From NCBI RefSeq assembly GCF_025996515.1, contig NZ_BLRH01000055.1:372001-436000 (forward strand): a stretch of 64,000 nucleotides of DNA, written 5' to 3'. Source of the DNA: Rhizohabitans arisaemae. Its GTDB lineage: Bacteria; Actinomycetota; Actinomycetes; Streptosporangiales; Streptosporangiaceae. Positions within the stretch are counted from its first letter, which is position 1. Every line of letters begins with the position of its first letter. The position numbers and the translations under genes were made by a program. The notes below the pieces were generated by a model. That model was not told the origin of the DNA and made no database searches. It was given only the letters and a program-made list of their open reading frames with translations. Of this stretch, positions 1 to 7,268 are shown in pieces.

Positions 1-573
1 GCCCCCCGCCAGCATCGCGGCCCCCCACGCCTGGCTGCTCAGCGTCGCGAACCGACGCGCCTCCTCCGACACCTCCCACTCGCGCGGATCCTCGATCGTC
101 CCTCCGGCCAGGTACAGGCCCAGGCCGAGAAGGCTGAGGTCCCAGCCGACGCCGGCGGCGCCCGGGCCGTACCGCGCCCACCACTCGGGGTTCACGACGG
201 CCGCGTGCTCCAGCTCGAACAGGGTCCTGCCGTCCGGCCCGGGCGACAGCCGCACCTCGACCTCGCTGATGTCCTTCTCCGTGGTGTTCTCACCGAAGAC
301 CCAGGTCAGCTTGAGCAGCCGGGGCGCCTCACAGCGAAGGATCTCCCCTCCGGCGTTCCCTTCGAGCTGGTACTTCCCGCCGACTTTCAAATCGCCTTTC
401 ACAGGCAGGAACCAGCGGACGATCCGCTCCGGGTCGGTGATCGCGTCCCAGACGTCCTCCATCGACGCCTTGTACTCGCGCCGCAGCACCGTCGTGCGCC
501 CCGCGCCGGCGGGGATCTCCTTGCTGCCGACCTCCCGGCTGATGGCGTTGATCTCGCCGACCACATCGATCAC
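1..573 (-). CDS. SRPBCC (AHSA1-like) domain protein, 3' end cut by window edge
   Basis: The reverse strand reads open from a GTG at 571-573 to the left edge, 191 codons without a stop. About 40 residues in it has a typical AHSA1/START-like signature (VWDAITDPERIVRWFLP), followed by alternating strands and GDLKVGGKYQLEG, as in Activator-of-Hsp90-ATPase-like proteins that bind hydrophobic ligands in a helix-grip fold. The purine-rich stretch AGGAGAGGAG lies just upstream of the GTG and supports this start. These proteins are usually cytosolic and of unknown ligand; in actinomycetes they often sit beside an ArsR-type repressor, which is not seen here. The real stop lies outside the window, so length cannot be judged. 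Confidence 0.8.
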   Translation of the reverse strand, partial: MIDVVGEINAISREVGSKEIPAGAGRTTVLRREYKASMEDVWDAITDPERIVRWFLPVKGDLKVGGKYQLEGNAGGEILRCEAPRLLKLTWVFGENTTEKDISEVEVRLSPGPDGRTLFELEHAAVVNPEWWARYGPGAAGVGWDLSLLGLGLYLAGGTIEDPREWEVSEEARRFATLSSQAWGAAMLAGG

Positions 574-638
574 GACACGACTCCTCTCCTCTTCCACCCC
601 GACTCCGCCGAGCCGGCGAAGCCAACATATCACCCCCA

Positions 639-650
639 ACTTATATAAGT
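639..650. promoter_or_regulatory. 12-bp perfect palindrome upstream of the SRPBCC gene
   Basis: ACTTATATAAGT is its own reverse complement and lies about 65 bases upstream of the SRPBCC start in an unusually AT-rich stretch. This is the position expected for a promoter or operator. No regulator gene is adjacent, so the binding protein is unknown. The rest of 574-858 holds no convincing gene apart from the repeat copy at 709-754. Confidence 0.35.
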
Positions 651-708
651 CTCTACTAACCCAACAACCCCGCGCCGACACCCATCCAAACGATCAAACG
701 GCCGACGA

Positions 709-754
709 CACTACGCATAACTGAAACTCATCACCCATCTAAAGGAAGTATCCG
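709..754. repeat. Left copy of 46-bp direct repeat flanking the MNT-HEPN pair
   Basis: This stretch matches 1892-1937 at 41 of 46 bases at a fixed offset of 1183. The right copy contains the start codon and upstream region of the MNT gene. The left copy keeps an equivalent ATG (reverse strand, 716-718), but the reading frame from it runs only about 20 codons to a TAG. It looks like a duplicated promoter/operator and gene start whose gene has been lost. Confidence 0.6.
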
Positions 755-858
755 ACCCGCCACCACCACAACAGGAGCCAGAAATCCCCCAAAACCGACA
801 ACCCGGCCACGGCGGGCCGGGTTAGTGACACGGATGCCCACGAGCACACCGCGTGGCG

Positions 859-1308
859 TCAGAAGATGGAGAGGCTACCCATCAGCTTGGTCGCTGCTTC
901 GAGAAGAAGCCCAGAGGTTTTGATCGCCATTGCAGCTTCGTCTGAGGCGACATCGTCGCCAGGACGCATCGGATACTCGATCTCGTTACGACGACGGCGC
1001 AGAGCCCCGAAGCCCCGGAAGACATCACCGAACTGGGCTCGCAGCGCCTCCTCCACGACATAGTGCCCACCGATGGTGGTAGGACGCAGCCCTTGATGCG
1101 CCAACACAGCCGTACAGGCGTGACGAGCCGCATCGTAGGCAAGGATGAATGCGCTATCGGGATCATCAACAATGGCTTGAGCAGTTTGCAACGTACGTCC
1201 GGAACGTTCCAACCAACCAGTGCCGTCGGCGGCCGAACCGGTGACCTTCTGAAGCTTCCCCTCTGCGAGCAGGCGCATCACGTCCGCCTCACCTCGGGTC
1301 CAGCGCAT
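859..1308 (-). CDS. HEPN-domain protein, putative toxin of an MNT-HEPN pair
   Basis: 149 residues, all-helical in character, with the HEPN-like signature RRRRNEIEYP near residues 104-113. HEPN toxins are RNases with an RX4-6H motif. Here the position expected for His is Tyr112 (R107-N-E-I-E-Y112), a variant I associate with actinobacterial HEPN proteins, so RNase activity is uncertain. The start codon overlaps the stop of the upstream nucleotidyltransferase gene by one base (TAATG), which indicates translational coupling. In type VII toxin-antitoxin pairs of the MntA-HepT kind, the MNT partner neutralises the HEPN protein by AMPylating it. Pair membership is inferred from adjacency; toxicity is not shown. 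Confidence 0.72.
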   Translation of the reverse strand: MRWTRGEADVMRLLAEGKLQKVTGSAADGTGWLERSGRTLQTAQAIVDDPDSAFILAYDAARHACTAVLAHQGLRPTTIGGHYVVEEALRAQFGDVFRGFGALRRRRNEIEYPMRPGDDVASDEAAMAIKTSGLLLEAATKLMGSLSIF

Positions 1309-1901
1309 TATGCGGTCTCCTCAGCTAGCTCCTTCACCCAGACGATCGGGGAGGATTGGATTTGCTGGACAAGCGGGTCTGCCGCTTCCCGCCAACGATC
1401 ACGAGTGATGAGAACCGGGTTGACCGGCATACCGATTCGGCGTTCCACCCGTTCGGCGGCGTCGTAGACGTCAGCTCGGGTAGGACGTCCGACAACCAGG
1501 ACGTCGATATCGTTCGGCGGCGGTCCGGGCTCCCCTTGATACCGAGTCGCCCAGGAACCGAAAACAGCGACGGCATCCACCTTCCGGATAGCCGAGAACT
1601 CCCGCTCGATGAAAATGTGCGGCCCAAACGCCAAGGTCAGCAGTTCGGTGAGCGGCCGAGCATAACGTCCGGGCACCTTGGCTCGGACCACATGGGCTCT
1701 CCCCACCCGACGGCCCTCGATGAGATCGGCTTCCAGGAGACGTCCCACCTCACGCTGCAAGGTCGTCAGTGGTACTCCGATCCGGCCCGCGAGCTCGGTC
1801 AGAGTGAACTCCTGATCCGGCTGAAGGTAGAGCAGCGCGAGCAGTTCCACCTGATGCCGCGATCGGAAGATCGGCAGCAACGGAGGCGCCTCACTACGCA
1901 T
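1308..1901 (-). CDS. Winged-helix plus MNT nucleotidyltransferase protein, putative antitoxin
   Basis: 197 residues. Residues ~15-75 form a winged helix-turn-helix (LTELAGRIGVPLTTLQREVG then LLEADLIEGRRVGRAHVV), and residues ~105-190 form a minimal nucleotidyltransferase domain with G115-S116 and the metal-binding pair D131-x-D133 in NDIDVLVVG. The spacing between GS and DxD is 14 residues, longer than the usual ten, so there is a loop insertion. The DNA-binding domain suggests autoregulation, probably at the repeated sequence 1892-1937 that covers its start. No clear Shine-Dalgarno precedes the ATG. The gene is translationally coupled to the downstream HEPN gene. Confidence 0.78.
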   Translation of the reverse strand: MRSEAPPLLPIFRSRHQVELLALLYLQPDQEFTLTELAGRIGVPLTTLQREVGRLLEADLIEGRRVGRAHVVRAKVPGRYARPLTELLTLAFGPHIFIEREFSAIRKVDAVAVFGSWATRYQGEPGPPPNDIDVLVVGRPTRADVYDAAERVERRIGMPVNPVLITRDRWREAADPLVQQIQSSPIVWVKELAEETA

Positions 1902-1937
1902 AGATGAAACTTATCACCCATCTAAAGGAAGTGTCGG
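1892..1937. repeat. Right copy of 46-bp direct repeat, over the MNT gene start
   Basis: This copy contains the ATG of the MNT gene (1899-1901) and about 36 bases upstream of it, so it probably includes the promoter and operator. The other copy lies at 709-754, beyond the 3' end of the HEPN gene, in the same orientation. Confidence 0.6.
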
Positions 1938-2079
1938 CCTCCGTCCACGAGCCCGGCGACACCAGTCGGCAAGGCGTCTCGGATCCGAGGTCTTTTCGCA
2001 CTTCATCCGCTCAGGCGGGGTCCCGGCCGGATAGGTTCGGCTGTCGGCGACCGGCCATCTGTGGAGGACACTCGCATAC

Positions 2080-2373
2080 TCGGGGCCACGCGGCCCCTCC
2101 AGAGGAGGCGCCCTCCCGCAATGCAAGCCCCGAAGGGGCGAACGAGCCGAGGAAGCCCACAAAGACCAAGCCGAACAGCCCGACCCCAAGCCACGCCACA
2201 ACCTACGGACCCGAAGACCCGCGGCCAGAGCGACCCCGGCGGGGGCGTGGGGGCGGCAGCCCCCACACGTGGAGGTTCCAGGAGGTCATCCTCCTGGGAT
2301 AAATGACGAGACTCCCACCGGCGAAGTAAGCCCCGAAGGGGCTTACAAGCAGGGGGAGCCCAGGAGAGTCTCG
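2080..2373 (-). repeat. Structured repeat downstream of tRNA-Ala copy A
   Basis: Reading away from the tRNA, the block holds four inverted repeats. An outer stem (2306-2314 with 2366-2374) starts at the tRNA discriminator base. It encloses a GTAAGCCCC hairpin (2326-2346). Then come an 8-bp CCAGGAGG hairpin (2278-2297) and an 8-bp GTGGGGGC hairpin (2247-2266). Bases 2241-2446 are identical to 40136-40341. A degenerate second unit continues to about 2080. Open frames crossing the block give low-complexity products and run through the tRNA, so I see no gene here. The remaining bases, 1938-2080, show nothing recognisable. Confidence 0.8.
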
Positions 2374-2446
2374 TGGAGCTATGGGGATTCGAACCCCAGA
2401 CCTCCTCCATGCCATGGAGGCGCGCTACCAGCTGCGCCATAGCCCC
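2374..2446 (-). tRNA. tRNA-Ala(GGC), copy A
   Basis: The 73-nt cloverleaf folds fully on the reverse strand. It has a 7-bp acceptor stem with the alanine identity pair G3-U70, a GCGC D stem, a CCTCC/GGAGG anticodon stem with loop ATGGCAT (anticodon GGC), a TGGGG/CCCCA T stem with TTCGAAT, and discriminator A73. CCA is not encoded. The sequence is identical to the copies at 7967 and 40269. Confidence 0.97.
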
Positions 2447-2471
2447 GCGCCGGATGTGATCCAGCCTGAGA

Positions 2472-2500
2472 AGCGTAGCGCTCTTCGCGACCACTTCGCA
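2472..2500 (-). promoter_or_regulatory. Promoter of tRNA-Ala copy A
   Basis: On the reverse strand TGCGAA (2495-2500) and TACGCT (2472-2477) are separated by 17 bases, and the -10 lies 26 bases before the tRNA. The same two hexamers and spacing recur before copy B, within about 70 bases of near-identical upstream sequence. That conservation is the main support. Confidence 0.6.
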
Positions 2501-2593
2501 CCTGACGGCCGGATTCCGAATCGGACGGTGAACGCGCGACGGCGTGTGGTGCCCCCTGTTGGCTGTCGCGCGTTCGGTCGGCGTCGTCCGGTG

Positions 2594-3031
2594 TCAGCCG
2601 GCGAGGCTGGTGGAGACCCGATGGAGGAGCGCGGCCAGCTGGGCTCGTTCAGCCGGGTTGAGACAGTCGAAGATCTCTCCGGTGACCTGGCGTTCGAGCT
2701 GGTCGATTCTGCCTAGGGCGTCTTGCCCCTTGGGGGTGAGTTCGAGTTGGAAGGCCCGCCGGTCTGCAGGGTCGGGTTTGCGGGCGACGATGCCTTCCTT
2801 TTCGAGCCCGTCGGTGAGTGCGGTGACGGTGCGTGCCGTGACTCCGAGCCGGTCCGCAAGTTCCCCCATGCGTACCCGGGTGTTTTCGGCGACGGCGGTG
2901 AGTAGCCTGATCCGCGCCGTGTTGAGGTTGTGCTCGGCGAACCGAGCGTTTGCGTATCGGGTGAACGCACGCATGGCTCGGGACATCTCCATCCCGAGTT
3001 CAACGGCGTCCACCTCCTCCATGCAGGTCAT
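2594..3031 (-). CDS. MarR-family transcriptional regulator
   Basis: 145 residues from the ATG at 3029-3031, chosen because GGGAGG sits six bases upstream. A longer frame to a TTG at 3088 would translate through the paired palindromes and is unlikely. The centre holds the winged helix of MarR proteins (MGELADRLGVTARTVTALTDGLEKEG, then a wing with DPADRRAFQLELTPKG, here quoted in parts). MarR dimers usually repress their own promoter and are released by small phenolic or lipophilic ligands. No divergent target gene lies upstream; the first neighbours on that side are an ICMT-like gene and its partner, transcribed in the same direction. Confidence 0.88.
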   Translation of the reverse strand: MTCMEEVDAVELGMEMSRAMRAFTRYANARFAEHNLNTARIRLLTAVAENTRVRMGELADRLGVTARTVTALTDGLEKEGIVARKPDPADRRAFQLELTPKGQDALGRIDQLERQVTGEIFDCLNPAERAQLAALLHRVSTSLAG

Positions 3032-3057
3032 TTCCAGCCTCCCCGTCAGCCAGATGT

Positions 3058-3082
3058 TTACATATGTAAGTTTCACATGTGA
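3058..3082. promoter_or_regulatory. Paired palindromic operators of the MarR gene
   Basis: TTACATATGTAA (3058-3069) and TCACATGTGA (3073-3082) are both perfect palindromes with the common core ACATRTG, and their centres are 14 bases apart. They lie 27-51 bases upstream of the MarR start, as expected for two autorepressor dimers. The stretch 3089-3349 beyond them is lower in GC and holds nothing I can call a gene. Confidence 0.6.
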
Positions 3083-3349
3083 TATCAACCCTTGAAGTCT
3101 GGCACACTCCCCCCGTCCCTACCACACGAAACATTGACACAAAGTCATTGTCGGTTCTGGTAACCGATGCCACCAAGAAGCTCGATAAAATACCCAGACA
3201 ACCCACTATCGGACAGCAAAGTTGGCAGCTTTCGCCAGCTCCCTCACGTACCGGAATGCCGGTCCCGAGCCCGGCGGGCCACGGCACCGGCAAGCGCCCG
3301 TGTCGCCCAAGGCGACGAGGCTCGTAGCCCTCCTGCCCGGAAGCCGGCT

Positions 3350-4612
3350 TCAGGGCCTGGACCGAGCCACCGTCCGGGGCGGCCGGCGTGGCCCGCCGCC
3401 GAAGGCGTCCACGCACAGCTGAGCAAACCAGGCCAGACCCGGAGTCATGATCAGCCAGCCGAGCACCGCCCAGCCCAGGTTGACGTGGGTCAGCACATGC
3501 GCCCACGCCGCCACACCCCGGGCGGTGAAGCCGTCCGAACGCTCATAGGCCATCCGGACCAGGTCGCCCGGGTGGTCTTCGGCGGCCGCCACGGTGAGCG
3601 CGACCGGCCGCCTGCGCTGGATCCAGTGCCCGATCTGTCCGCACTGACCACAGCTCCACGCGACGTAGACAGTGGCCGCCGGTGTGGCGGGACTCGGCCT
3701 CCATCGGGGTATCCAGGCCCGCACCGCCCGCCGGTACTCGTGCCATTCACGGCCAAAGCGCTCGGCCAGCCGTTCCCCCTCGTGCCAGGCGGCCAGACCG
3801 GCCCCGTAGGCGAAGGCCACCCCGGCGGCGGCCAGGAAGATCGGGTCGAGCGGGGCAAGCACCAGGTAGCCCGCGGTCATCGACACCTGCATGGGGTTGC
3901 GGACGTAGGCGTAGGGCCCGGTGGTCACCAGCCGGACCGGCGGGTCATACGGCAGGGGCGTCCCTTGCCCCGCGACTGCAAACTCCCGGACCGCGGCCAG
4001 CCCAAGCGTCATCGGAACGGCCAGGACCTGCGTGAACAGGCTGATCAGCCAGCCCGGCTGCCGCCACACCCCGGTAAGTAGGACAGGCAGGGCGAGACCG
4101 AGGCCGCCCGCGAGGACGATTTGAAGCAGCACCCGGGCCGGCAACCTGCGGCCTGTGGCCGTCCAACGGGCCAGCAGCAGCCCGGGGACGAGACAGAGCG
4201 CGATCCCCACGGCCTCCCCGGCGAGCCAGTCGGCACTCAGTACCACGACGGGTTCGCCGAACGGCATCACACCGAGGTCCAGCAGTGCCGCCGACGCCAC
4301 CAGGAGCGGCACCGGCACCCACCTCACGAGCAGGGCGGGGAGCGCACCCCAGAGCAGCGCCCAGCCGAGCAAGAGATCCACCGGCAGGCCGTGGAGGACC
4401 GCACCCTGGGCGTGGAACTCCCACCAACCCAGGTTTAGGGCGAGGATGTTCACCGCGGGCAGGGTCAGCAGATTCCACGCCGTCGCCGGAATCGCGCCCG
4501 CGAGCTCGCGCTCGCCGGGCTTCCTCAGGGCGCACACCACCAGGATGAACGCCACCGGTGCGAACAGCGCCACCCCTCTGATCAATGCGGGATCGGCGAC
4601 GTTCGCGGTCAT
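3350..4612 (-). CDS. Membrane ICMT-like methyltransferase fused to a DCC-like domain
   Basis: 420 residues with many hydrophobic segments. Around residues 230-300 it has the isoprenylcysteine/phospholipid methyltransferase signature (TTGPYAYVRNPMQ, then HEGERLAERFGREWHEYRR), which binds S-adenosylmethionine at the membrane. The last ~100 residues are different: CGQCGQIGHWIQRR, then NLGWAVLGWLIMTPG, resembling the thiol-disulfide DCC/DUF393 family in its CxxC and C-terminal helix. The fusion of the two is my reading, and the DCC assignment is the weaker part. The ATG overlaps the stop of the upstream gene (ATGA), so the two form an operon. Confidence 0.7.
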   Translation of the reverse strand: MTANVADPALIRGVALFAPVAFILVVCALRKPGERELAGAIPATAWNLLTLPAVNILALNLGWWEFHAQGAVLHGLPVDLLLGWALLWGALPALLVRWVPVPLLVASAALLDLGVMPFGEPVVVLSADWLAGEAVGIALCLVPGLLLARWTATGRRLPARVLLQIVLAGGLGLALPVLLTGVWRQPGWLISLFTQVLAVPMTLGLAAVREFAVAGQGTPLPYDPPVRLVTTGPYAYVRNPMQVSMTAGYLVLAPLDPIFLAAAGVAFAYGAGLAAWHEGERLAERFGREWHEYRRAVRAWIPRWRPSPATPAATVYVAWSCGQCGQIGHWIQRRRPVALTVAAAEDHPGDLVRMAYERSDGFTARGVAAWAHVLTHVNLGWAVLGWLIMTPGLAWFAQLCVDAFGGGPRRPPRTVARSRP

Positions 4613-5499
4613 CGGGTGAACGTGGCCGCGAGATAGTCCGCCGCCTCGGTCATGGCGTACCGCTGCAGCGGACCGAAGTACCAGGCCGGGTCGAAGGTCC
4701 GCCGGTAGCGCAGGGTGACGGTCAGCTCGGCCTCGTCCCAGGCGAACTCGGCTTCCCGCAGCTCCACCCAGCGGGCCAGTGTCGTGTCGTCGACCACGGC
4801 GAAGACCACCCGGCCGGGAGTGTGTTCCCGCACCCGGAGGGTCATCGCCCGCGGCTCGGCGACGGCTCCGATGCCGAGGGACTTACGTGGGGTGAAGGTG
4901 ATCGTCCGGAGTGCGCCGACCGCTAGCCCGGTGCCCTCGGCCCGCAGCGGCCGGGGAAAGCCGAGCTTGAGAAACGGCGACTCGAAGGCCGAGAAATCGG
5001 GGGTCTCCGTGAGTGCTCGGCCGACGTCACCCGGCCCGGCCGGGCGGGTGACCGACACCTCCGCCGTCTGGGGCGGCGCCGCGACAGCCATACCGCCCTC
5101 GATCAGTGCGAGCAGCGCGACCGGAACGATGAACGCGTGCGGCCCGCGGCCCCTATTCCTGGCAATCGCATCGAAGATCAATCCGAAGAGTAGTCCCACG
5201 AGGTAGAACAGCGGTGCCGAGAAGAACAGGCAGACGCTCCCCTCGCTGAGCAGGGGACCTGCCAAGGCGAGTCCCACGGTGATGGCCGCCATGATCAATC
5301 CTGTGGCGTTCTTCGGCCGGGCGGTGAGCACCACGGTGATCGCGATGACTGCGGGGAGACCGATGTAGAACAGCGCGGTCTGTTCCAGCCCACGGTCATG
5401 GAGCACCCGGTAAAGCACCATCGCGACGAACACCGCAACCAGCACCGCGACCAGCAGGCGCCGAGCCCGGCCCTGGTTCGGGGAATCGGGGTCTTCCAT
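4609..5499 (-). CDS. Four-helix membrane protein of unknown function
   Basis: 296 residues: four or five hydrophobic helices in the first ~135 residues (LLVAVLVAVFVAMVLY, ALFYIGLPAVIAITVVL, then a long pair near 90-130), then a soluble domain of ~155 residues rich in beta strands that could be SRPBCC-like (TITFTPRKS, TLRVREHTPGRVVFAVVDD). AAGGAG lies eight bases before the ATG. It is the first gene of a two-gene operon with the ICMT-like enzyme. It diverges from a TetR regulator across a perfect operator, so it is probably that regulator's target. Its function is not recognisable. Confidence 0.7.
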   Translation of the reverse strand: MEDPDSPNQGRARRLLVAVLVAVFVAMVLYRVLHDRGLEQTALFYIGLPAVIAITVVLTARPKNATGLIMAAITVGLALAGPLLSEGSVCLFFSAPLFYLVGLLFGLIFDAIARNRGRGPHAFIVPVALLALIEGGMAVAAPPQTAEVSVTRPAGPGDVGRALTETPDFSAFESPFLKLGFPRPLRAEGTGLAVGALRTITFTPRKSLGIGAVAEPRAMTLRVREHTPGRVVFAVVDDTTLARWVELREAEFAWDEAELTVTLRYRRTFDPAWYFGPLQRYAMTEAADYLAATFTR

Positions 5500-5518
5500 G
5501 CCAGACTCCTTAATCGAT

Positions 5519-5542
5519 GGGTTTAATCAGGTGATTAAACCC
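5519..5542. promoter_or_regulatory. TetR operator, 11-bp perfect inverted repeat
   Basis: GGGTTTAATCA and TGATTAAACCC flank a GG centre with no mismatch. The element sits in the 79-base gap between the divergent membrane-protein gene (start 5499) and the TetR gene (start 5579), so one dimer pair could repress both. A TATGCT -10-like hexamer for the TetR gene follows at 5543-5548. Confidence 0.75.
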
Positions 5543-5578
5543 TATGCTTGGTCACGCGGAAGCGACAAGGGGGTTCAG

Positions 5579-6226
5579 GTGACCAAGCAGCCGGGCGAGG
5601 AGACGCGTGAACGGCTGATCGAAGCCGCGTCCGAGGTCATCCGGACCGAGGGGTACGCCGGGACCAGCGCCCGGAACATCGCCAAAACGGCAGGGGTCAA
5701 CTCGGCGCTGGTCTTCTACCACTTCGGCGGTGTCGACCCCCTGCTGCTGGCCGCACTCGACCGTTCATCGGAACAGCGCATGACTGCCTACCAGGAGGCC
5801 GTGACCCGAGCCCGGACCCTGGAACAACTCGTGGAGGTGTCCACTGAGATCTACCGGGCAGACCTCGAAGGCGGGCACATCACCCTCTTCTCCGAACTCG
5901 TCGGCGCCGGCATCGCCCGTCCCGAACTCCGCGCCGAGATCATCAAACGCGCCGAACCCTGGATCTCCTTCATCGAAGAGACCCTGGAGCGGGTCATCGG
6001 CGGGTCTCCCCTGGCCAAGCTGATGCCCCCACGGGACCTGGCCTACGCCGCGATCACCCTCTACCTGGGTATCAACCTGTTCACCCACCTCGACGCCGAC
6101 CGCACCCGCACCGAAGCCCTGTTCGACCTCGCCGCCCGCCTCGCCCCCCGCGCCAAGCTCCTGACCGTCCGCCTCCCCCGCCGCCGCACCCCGGCGCCGA
6201 TTCCACGCCCGCCCGCCGCCACCTGA
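5579..6226 (+). CDS. TetR-family transcriptional repressor
   Basis: 215 residues from the GTG at 5579, preceded by AAGGGGG at 5567-5573. An upstream ATG at 5498 is in frame but would translate through the operator. Residues ~8-55 are the TetR helix-turn-helix (RERLIEAASEVIRTEGYAG, SARNIAKTAGVNSALVFYHF). The remainder is the helical ligand-binding and dimerisation domain, and the C terminus is Arg/Pro-rich. It probably represses itself and the divergent membrane-protein/ICMT operon through 5519-5542. The ligand is unknown. Confidence 0.9.
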   Translation: MTKQPGEETRERLIEAASEVIRTEGYAGTSARNIAKTAGVNSALVFYHFGGVDPLLLAALDRSSEQRMTAYQEAVTRARTLEQLVEVSTEIYRADLEGGHITLFSELVGAGIARPELRAEIIKRAEPWISFIEETLERVIGGSPLAKLMPPRDLAYAAITLYLGINLFTHLDADRTRTEALFDLAARLAPRAKLLTVRLPRRRTPAPIPRPPAAT

Positions 6227-6344
6227 AACCAAGCCCGCAGCGACAACCACTCCTCGCAGTGATCGTCGGACCCCGACCTGTCGAGTCACCTCGCCAGCCG
6301 GCGGTTTCCTCCGCCACAGCCCATGTCACACACCCCACGTGACA

Positions 6345-6354
6345 GTAATATTAC
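6345..6354. promoter_or_regulatory. Palindrome and -10 at the toxin promoter
   Basis: GTAATATTAC is a perfect 10-bp palindrome containing TAATAT (6346-6351), a good -10. Transcription would start at about 6358-6360, right at the GTG chosen for the toxin. The GTAA/TTAC ends match those of the antitoxin-side palindrome at 7269-7284, so the same repressor may bind both. Confidence 0.5.
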
Positions 6355-6359
6355 CTATC

Positions 6360-6830
6360 GTGACGCCGCCTCTACTTCGCACACGTCGGCACCATGAAGA
6401 TCCGTATCTTGTAGTCTTCTTCCGAAGACACCCCGACGACGACCCGGCCGAAGAAATCCCCGGAAGGCGGTTTCTCAGCAGGTGCCCTGGAGGCGTACGG
6501 GTCAAGTTCGCCGCAGTGCTGGTGGCGGTCGCGTCAGCGCCCCCGTCACGGTTCTCAGGAGGGGGCTACTGGGAGGCCATGCACGGTGACATGTCGGGCT
6601 ACTACGAGGTTCGCCTCGACGGTCCCAAACCCGGCGGAGGCAAGGGTCGTCATCACTACCGTCTCTACTGCCTGCTGGACGACGAGGCGAAAGACGTCGA
6701 CCAGCCGCTCCTCACAGTGATCACCGGATTCGACAAGCCGTATCGCACAACTTTGCGCGCAGCCGACTACAAGTCGATACAGGATCTGGGTGCCGAATAT
6801 CTCTCTCGCAATCCACGAGTGATCTCATAA
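6360..6830 (+). CDS. HigB/RelE-superfamily (Gp49-like) toxin
   Basis: 156 residues if started at the GTG at 6360; another in-frame GTG is at 6339. The -10 ending at 6351 suggests a leaderless message beginning at 6360. The core reads LVVFFRRHPDDDP, then GGGYWEAMHGDMSGYYEVR and HHYRLYCLLD, then LTVITGFDKPYRTTL, the pattern of phage-derived HigB-like mRNA interferases found in actinomycetes, which cut ribosome-bound mRNA. The partner XRE antitoxin gene is convergent, with only six bases between stop codons, instead of cotranscribed. That is an unusual arrangement. The function is known for the family and not shown here. Confidence 0.75.
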   Translation: MTPPLLRTRRHHEDPYLVVFFRRHPDDDPAEEIPGRRFLSRCPGGVRVKFAAVLVAVASAPPSRFSGGGYWEAMHGDMSGYYEVRLDGPKPGGGKGRHHYRLYCLLDDEAKDVDQPLLTVITGFDKPYRTTLRAADYKSIQDLGAEYLSRNPRVIS

Positions 6831-6836
6831 CGAGTG

Positions 6837-7244
6837 CTACCCGCGAACAAGCCTTTGCCGTCGACCGTTACGACTCTCCGAAATTCGGCGGAGACTCTCT
6901 CCGCTCGCATGGCCGGAGCGAAGCGGCTCGGTGACCGCCTTCCGATCCTCGTTCGGCAACGGCTCCACCGAGATGCGCAGGCCCAGGGCCGCAGCCACCA
7001 CGGCAAGCGTGCTCAGGGTCGGGTTGACGTCCCCGGCCGAGAACAACCTGCGCACCGTCGCCGGCTCGGCTCCGATCGCCCGTGCCAGCTCGGCTTTCGA
7101 CAGGCCGGCCGAGATCCGGGCGTCATCCAGCGCGTTGACGACCGCGTCAACGGCCGCGATCTTGACAGACTCCGCGACGTACTCCCGCAAAAGTTCGGGA
7201 TCCTCGAGATCCCTTCGCAGATCTTCCCAGAACAGATCCTCCAC
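6837..7244 (-). CDS. XRE-family HTH antitoxin
   Basis: 135 residues from a GTG at 7242-7244 with GGGAGG upstream. The N-terminal ~45 residues are an acidic helical arm (MEDLFWEDLRRDLEDPELL), and residues ~45-100 are a Cro/C1-type helix-turn-helix (LSKAELARAIGAEPATVRR, NPTLSTLAVVAAALGL). This layout is typical of HigA-like antitoxins that pair with HigB-like toxins. It lies tail to tail with the toxin gene and has its own palindromic operator 25 bases upstream. It probably represses its own promoter and perhaps the toxin's. Confidence 0.8.
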   Translation of the reverse strand: MEDLFWEDLRRDLEDPELLREYVAESVKIAAVDAVVNALDDARISAGLSKAELARAIGAEPATVRRLFSAGDVNPTLSTLAVVAAALGLRISVEPLPNEDRKAVTEPLRSGHASGESLRRISESRNGRRQRLVRG

Positions 7245-7268
7245 GCGATCCCACCTCCCAGAATGAGT

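Noticed and set aside
1938-2494. Open frames crossing tRNA-Ala copy A and its repeats
   Set aside because: The products begin with the translated tRNA (MAQLVARLHGMEEVWG) and continue into low-complexity Pro/Gly/Arg sequence. They are a known artefact of translating tRNA-Ala.
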